Source of the DNA: Kitasatospora mediocidica KCTC 9733
GTDB taxonomy: Bacteria; Actinomycetota; Actinomycetes; Streptomycetales; Streptomycetaceae
Direction: 5' to 3'
Assembly: GCF_000744225.1 (NCBI RefSeq)
Contig: NZ_JQLN01000007.1
Span: 1 to 64,000 of the forward strand
Length of the DNA stretch: 64,000 bases
The notes under the pieces were generated by a model. It worked only from the letters and a program-made list of their open reading frames with translations, was not told the DNA's origin and made no database searches. Shown in pieces: positions 60,966 to 64,000 of the stretch. Each line of letters begins with the position of its first letter. The stretch's first letter is position 1. A program made the translations under genes and the position numbers.

Positions 60966-62126
60966 TCAGCCTCCCGCGATCACGGCGGGCGCGCCTGTCG
61001 GGCCTCCTTCGGCCTGCATCCGCTCGGCGAGCAGAAACGCCTCCTCGATCAGGGTCTCGACGATCTTCGACTCCGGAACCGTCTTGATCACCTCGCCCTT
61101 CACGAAGATCTGACCCTTGCCGTTGCCCGACGCCACGCCCAGGTCGGCCTCCCGCGCCTCACCCGGACCGTTCACCACGCAGCCCATCACCGCCACCCGC
61201 AGCGGCACCTCCATGCCCTCCAGGCCCGCGGTGACCTCCTCCGCCAGCTTGTACACATCCACCTGCGCGCGGCCGCAGGACGGGCACGACACGATCTCCA
61301 GGCCCCGCTGACGCAGGTTCAACGACTCCAGGATCTGGATACCGACCTTGATCTCCTCCACCGGAGGAGCCGACAGCGACACCCGGATCGTGTCCCCGAT
61401 GCCCTCGGCCAGCAGCGCACCGAACGCCACCGCCGACTTGACCGTGCCCTGGAACGCCGGACCCGCCTCGGTCACGCCCAGGTGCAGCGGGTAGTCACAG
61501 GCCGCCGCCAGCTGCCGGTAGGCGTTGATCATCACGACCGGGTCGTTGTGCTTCACCGAGATCTTGATGTCCCGGAAGTCGTGCTCCTCGAACAACGAGC
61601 ACTCCCACAGCGCGGACTCCACCAGCGCCTCGGGAGTGGCCCGCCCGTACTTCTCCAGCAGCCGCCGGTCCAACGACCCCGCGTTCACACCGATCCGGAT
61701 CGGGACGCCCGCGCCCTTCGCGGCCTTCGCGATCTCGCCGACCTTGTCGTCGAACTGCTTGATGTTGCCCGGGTTCACCCGAACCGCCGCACAACCGGCG
61801 TCGATCGCGGCGAACACGTACTTCGGCTGGAAGTGAATGTCGGCGATCACCGGGATACCCGACTTCCGCGCGATCACCGGCAGCGCGTCCGCGTCGTCCT
61901 GGGTCGGCACCGCCACCCGCACGATCTGGCAGCCCGACGCCGTCAGCTGCGCGATCTGCTGCAGCGTCGCGTTGATGTCGGCCGTCACCGTCGTGGTCAT
62001 CGACTGCACCGACACCGGCGCGTCACCACCGACCGGAACGTTCCCGACCATGATCTGCCGGGAGACCCGACGAGTGGCAAGCGGCTGATGCGGCATGGAC
62101 GGAATACCGAGCGAGATCGCAGTCAT
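60966..62126 (-). CDS. ispG: 4-hydroxy-3-methylbut-2-enyl diphosphate synthase (GcpE)
   Basis: 386 aa, late MEP pathway [4Fe-4S] enzyme. MVGNVPVGGDAPVSVQSMTT, RVNPGNIKQFDDKVGEIAKA, and iron-sulfur ligands SCPSCGR plus CVVNGPGEA. ATG at 62126. Unusually, in the same operon as dxs and hopanoid tailoring genes. Confidence 0.95.
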   Translation of the reverse strand: MTAISLGIPSMPHQPLATRRVSRQIMVGNVPVGGDAPVSVQSMTTTVTADINATLQQIAQLTASGCQIVRVAVPTQDDADALPVIARKSGIPVIADIHFQPKYVFAAIDAGCAAVRVNPGNIKQFDDKVGEIAKAAKGAGVPIRIGVNAGSLDRRLLEKYGRATPEALVESALWECSLFEEHDFRDIKISVKHNDPVVMINAYRQLAAACDYPLHLGVTEAGPAFQGTVKSAVAFGALLAEGIGDTIRVSLSAPPVEEIKVGIQILESLNLRQRGLEIVSCPSCGRAQVDVYKLAEEVTAGLEGMEVPLRVAVMGCVVNGPGEAREADLGVASGNGKGQIFVKGEVIKTVPESKIVETLIEEAFLLAERMQAEGGPTGAPAVIAGG

Positions 62127-62279
62127 GGGAGCTCATCCTCAGGGTGCTGTTCGTCTTGGTGCCATGGTCCGGCCTCGGGCCGTTCCCGTCGTGCTGGGTA
62201 GCGCGATCAGGGGCGTACCCGGCGCGCGTGTCGAGCGCACGCCGGGCTTGAGCTCCCCTGGAGCCGTGTCAGACACGGC

Positions 62280-63308
62280 CTAGTGCCCCCGGTTGCCGCC
62301 CACCGTTTCGCGGGCGGCACGCAGGGACTCCTTGAGCGAGCCCATGGTGGCCAGCACGGCCGTCGGCTCGTACCCGCAGTGCGCCATGCAGTTCTCGCAG
62401 CGCGGGTCCCTGCCACGGCCGTACTTGGCCCAGTCGGTCTTCTCGATCAACTCGCGGTACGTCGGGACGTACCCGTCCGCCATCAGGTAGCACGGGCGCT
62501 GCCAGCCGAAGAGCGAGTAGTTGGGGATCCCCCAGGCGGTGCACTCGAAGTCGACCTTGCCCTCCAGGAAGTCCAGGAAGAGCGGGCTGTGGTTGAGCCG
62601 CCACCGGCGACGGTTGCCGCCGGAGAACGCCTTGCGGAACAGCTCCCGGGTCTGTTCGACGCCCAGGAAGTGCTCCTGGTCGGGGGCCTTCTCGTACGCG
62701 TAGGCCGGGGAGATCATCATCTCGTCGACCTTGAGCTCGTCGTTGAGGTAGTCGAGTACCTCGATGATGGTCTGCGGGGTGTCGGTGTTGAAGAACGTGC
62801 TGTTGGTGGTGACCCGGAAGCCGCGCCGCTTGGCCTCCTTGATGGCCGCCACGGCCTCGTCGAAGGTGCCCTCCTTGGCCACCGACTCATCGTGCCGCTC
62901 GCGCAGCCCGTCGATGTGCACCGTGAAGGTGAAGTACGGCGAAGGAGTGAACTTGTCCAGTTTCTTGCGCATCAGGAGCGCGTTCGTGCATAGGAAGACG
63001 TACTTCTTCCGTTCCACCAACTGCCGGACGATCTCGTCGATCTGAGGGTGCATCAGTGGTTCGCCACCGGCGATGGACACCATCGGGGCACCCGATTCCA
63101 GCACCGCCCCGACCGCCTGGGCGACCGGCATCCGCTGCTTCAGCACCCCGGCCGGGTGCTGGATCTTCCCGCAGCCCTCACAGGCGAGGTTGCAGGCGAA
63201 GAGCGGTTCGAGCTCGACGATCAGCGGGAACTTCTCACGTCGCTTGATGAGCTTCTGCTGCATGAGGTACGTACTGACCCGCACGGTCTGGCGCAGCGGC
63301 ATGGCCAT
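62280..63308 (-). CDS. hpnH: Hopanoid radical SAM protein HpnH
   Basis: 342 aa. Attaches adenosine to diploptene/hopene. Radical-SAM cluster CNLACEGC (C39, C43, C46), SIAGGEPLMHP, and a Cys-rich C-terminus (RCENCMAHCGYE). ATG at 63308 starts two bases after the HpnG stop; a 150-base gap precedes ispG. Confidence 0.93.
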   Translation of the reverse strand: MAMPLRQTVRVSTYLMQQKLIKRREKFPLIVELEPLFACNLACEGCGKIQHPAGVLKQRMPVAQAVGAVLESGAPMVSIAGGEPLMHPQIDEIVRQLVERKKYVFLCTNALLMRKKLDKFTPSPYFTFTVHIDGLRERHDESVAKEGTFDEAVAAIKEAKRRGFRVTTNSTFFNTDTPQTIIEVLDYLNDELKVDEMMISPAYAYEKAPDQEHFLGVEQTRELFRKAFSGGNRRRWRLNHSPLFLDFLEGKVDFECTAWGIPNYSLFGWQRPCYLMADGYVPTYRELIEKTDWAKYGRGRDPRCENCMAHCGYEPTAVLATMGSLKESLRAARETVGGNRGH

Positions 63309-63310
63309 GA

Positions 63311-64000
63311 CTAGCTCGCCTCCTGAGGGAGCGTCGGCAGTGAAGAGTGGGTCAAGGAGAGACGGTCGGACGGCTCGGATATCGGACCGCGGGCGGCGGG
63401 TCCGACGGCGACGGCGCGGTGCCAGCCGATCAGGGCCGGGACCGCGGCGCGCAGGGTGTGCCAGGCCCGCAGGCCGTTCGACACGGTGGCCGGGCGCAGC
63501 AGCTCGTGTTCGGGGGTGTCGACCACCACCCGCACCGCCGCCACCGGCAGGCCGGCGGGCAGCCGGCGCAGCACCGCGGCGGACTCCATGTCCACCGCGA
63601 GCACCCCGGCCCGGTGCAGCTCGCGGCGCCGCGCGCCGCGCACCACCCGGTCGGCCGAGTACAGCGACCCGCAGTGGACGGTGTGGCCCCGCACCCGCAA
63701 GGCCTCGACCAGCGGTTGCGGGGAGTCGACGGCGAACGAGGCGCCCGCTTCGTCGCGCACCGCGTCGGCGACGACCAGGTCGCCCGGCCGGACACCGGGC
63801 GCCGCGGCCGCGCAGAAGCCGGTCACCAGCGCCGCGCCGTAGGACCCGCGGGAGGCGCCGACCAGCGCGCAGGCCACCCGGCCGGCCCGCTGCGGACCGA
63901 GGCCCGTACGGACCAGCACGGGCGGGCCGCCGAGCGCGCCGGCCCAGTCCCCGCCGCGCAGCGCCCACTCCTCGGGGCGCAGCGCGCACAGCACCAGCAG
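63311..64000 (-). CDS. hpnG: Hopanoid-associated nucleoside phosphorylase HpnG (5' end cut off)
   Basis: About 230 aa visible, cut by the window edge; the reading LLVLCALRPEEWALRGG at 64000 continues to the left in the protein. PNP/UDP family domain: ALVTGFCAAAAPGVRPGDLV and AVDMESAAVLRRLP. Removes adenine from adenosylhopane to give phosphoribohopane. Followed closely by hpnH. Confidence 0.88.
   Translation of the reverse strand: MLVLCALRPEEWALRGGDWAGALGGPPVLVRTGLGPQRAGRVACALVGASRGSYGAALVTGFCAAAAPGVRPGDLVVADAVRDEAGASFAVDSPQPLVEALRVRGHTVHCGSLYSADRVVRGARRRELHRAGVLAVDMESAAVLRRLPAGLPVAAVRVVVDTPEHELLRPATVSNGLRAWHTLRAAVPALIGWHRAVAVGPAARGPISEPSDRLSLTHSSLPTLPQEAS

Noticed and set aside
1..64000. 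CRISPR arrays, insertion sequences, tRNA genes, prophage
   Set aside because: No regular repeat-spacer pattern, transposase, tRNA cloverleaf or phage gene was found by reading the sequence.

Overview
The window is high-GC DNA of a streptomycete-type actinomycete (Streptomyces or Kitasatospora). The reasons are very high third-position GC, frequent GTG/TTG starts, ATGA/GTGA gene overlaps, a four-gene cvn conservon, two WhiJ-like (DUF5753)/DUF397 loci, an Rpf gene behind a c-di-AMP (ydaO-type) riboswitch, a malEFG-aglA-malR block and the end of a hopanoid gene cluster. No phage, insertion sequence, CRISPR array or tRNA was seen. The 5' leader of an rRNA operon reads off the left edge on the minus strand; the 16S gene itself is outside.

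Layout. 0.3-3.6 kb: minus-strand operon of a DUF6421-like protein, an SDR and a threonine aldolase. 3.8-8.5 kb: DUF5134/M56 peptidase pair, a MarR regulator divergent from an MFS exporter, a TetR regulator. 8.5-11 kb: WhiJ-like regulator, RsbW-like ATPase and DUF397 protein around repeated TGCACGTGCA palindromes. 11.2-15 kb: degenerate CbiX-like protein, then Crp site, promoter, riboswitch and an Rpf-LysM-NlpC/P60 protein. 15.2-21.5 kb: maltose operon malE-malF-malG-aglA-malR. 21.8-24.3 kb: homogentisate pathway pair. 24.3-29.6 kb: secreted Ig-like protein, G1 glutamic peptidase, saccharopine-dehydrogenase-like protein, GlxA-type regulator. 29.6-33.9 kb: second WhiJ/DUF397 locus with three divergent small genes, a CYTH protein and small secreted or hypothetical proteins. 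33.9-39 kb: cvnABCD and galM. 39-43.3 kb: large LAL/LuxR regulator divergent from a class I terpene synthase. 43.4-57.5 kb: aldehyde dehydrogenase/DUF779, serine hydrolase, NUDIX, cytochrome b plus Mo-oxidoreductase, a Pro-rich repeat protein, cysteine-dioxygenase-like protein with LysR, aldo/keto reductase, a tandem-MarR fusion, FabG, and tiny zinc-binding or membrane proteins. 57.6-64 kb: hpnO, dxs, ispG, hpnH, hpnG (cut by the right edge).

How the parts work together. The mal block imports and hydrolyses maltose or maltodextrins under MalR control. hpnG/hpnH/hpnO modify the hopanoid side chain while dxs and ispG supply isoprenoid precursor through the MEP pathway. hmgA and fahA finish tyrosine catabolism. 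The most unusual signals are: (i) four exact copies of TGCACGTGCA confined to intergenic DNA over 5 kb, which tie the WhiJ-like locus to a MarR/MFS efflux pair; (ii) two genes (aglA and a Pro-rich repeat protein) that each read correctly only if one C is added to a C-rich Pro-coding stretch; (iii) a probable CTG start for cvnA; (iv) a MarR-MarR fusion. Gene families were assigned by reading the proteins; no database search was run.
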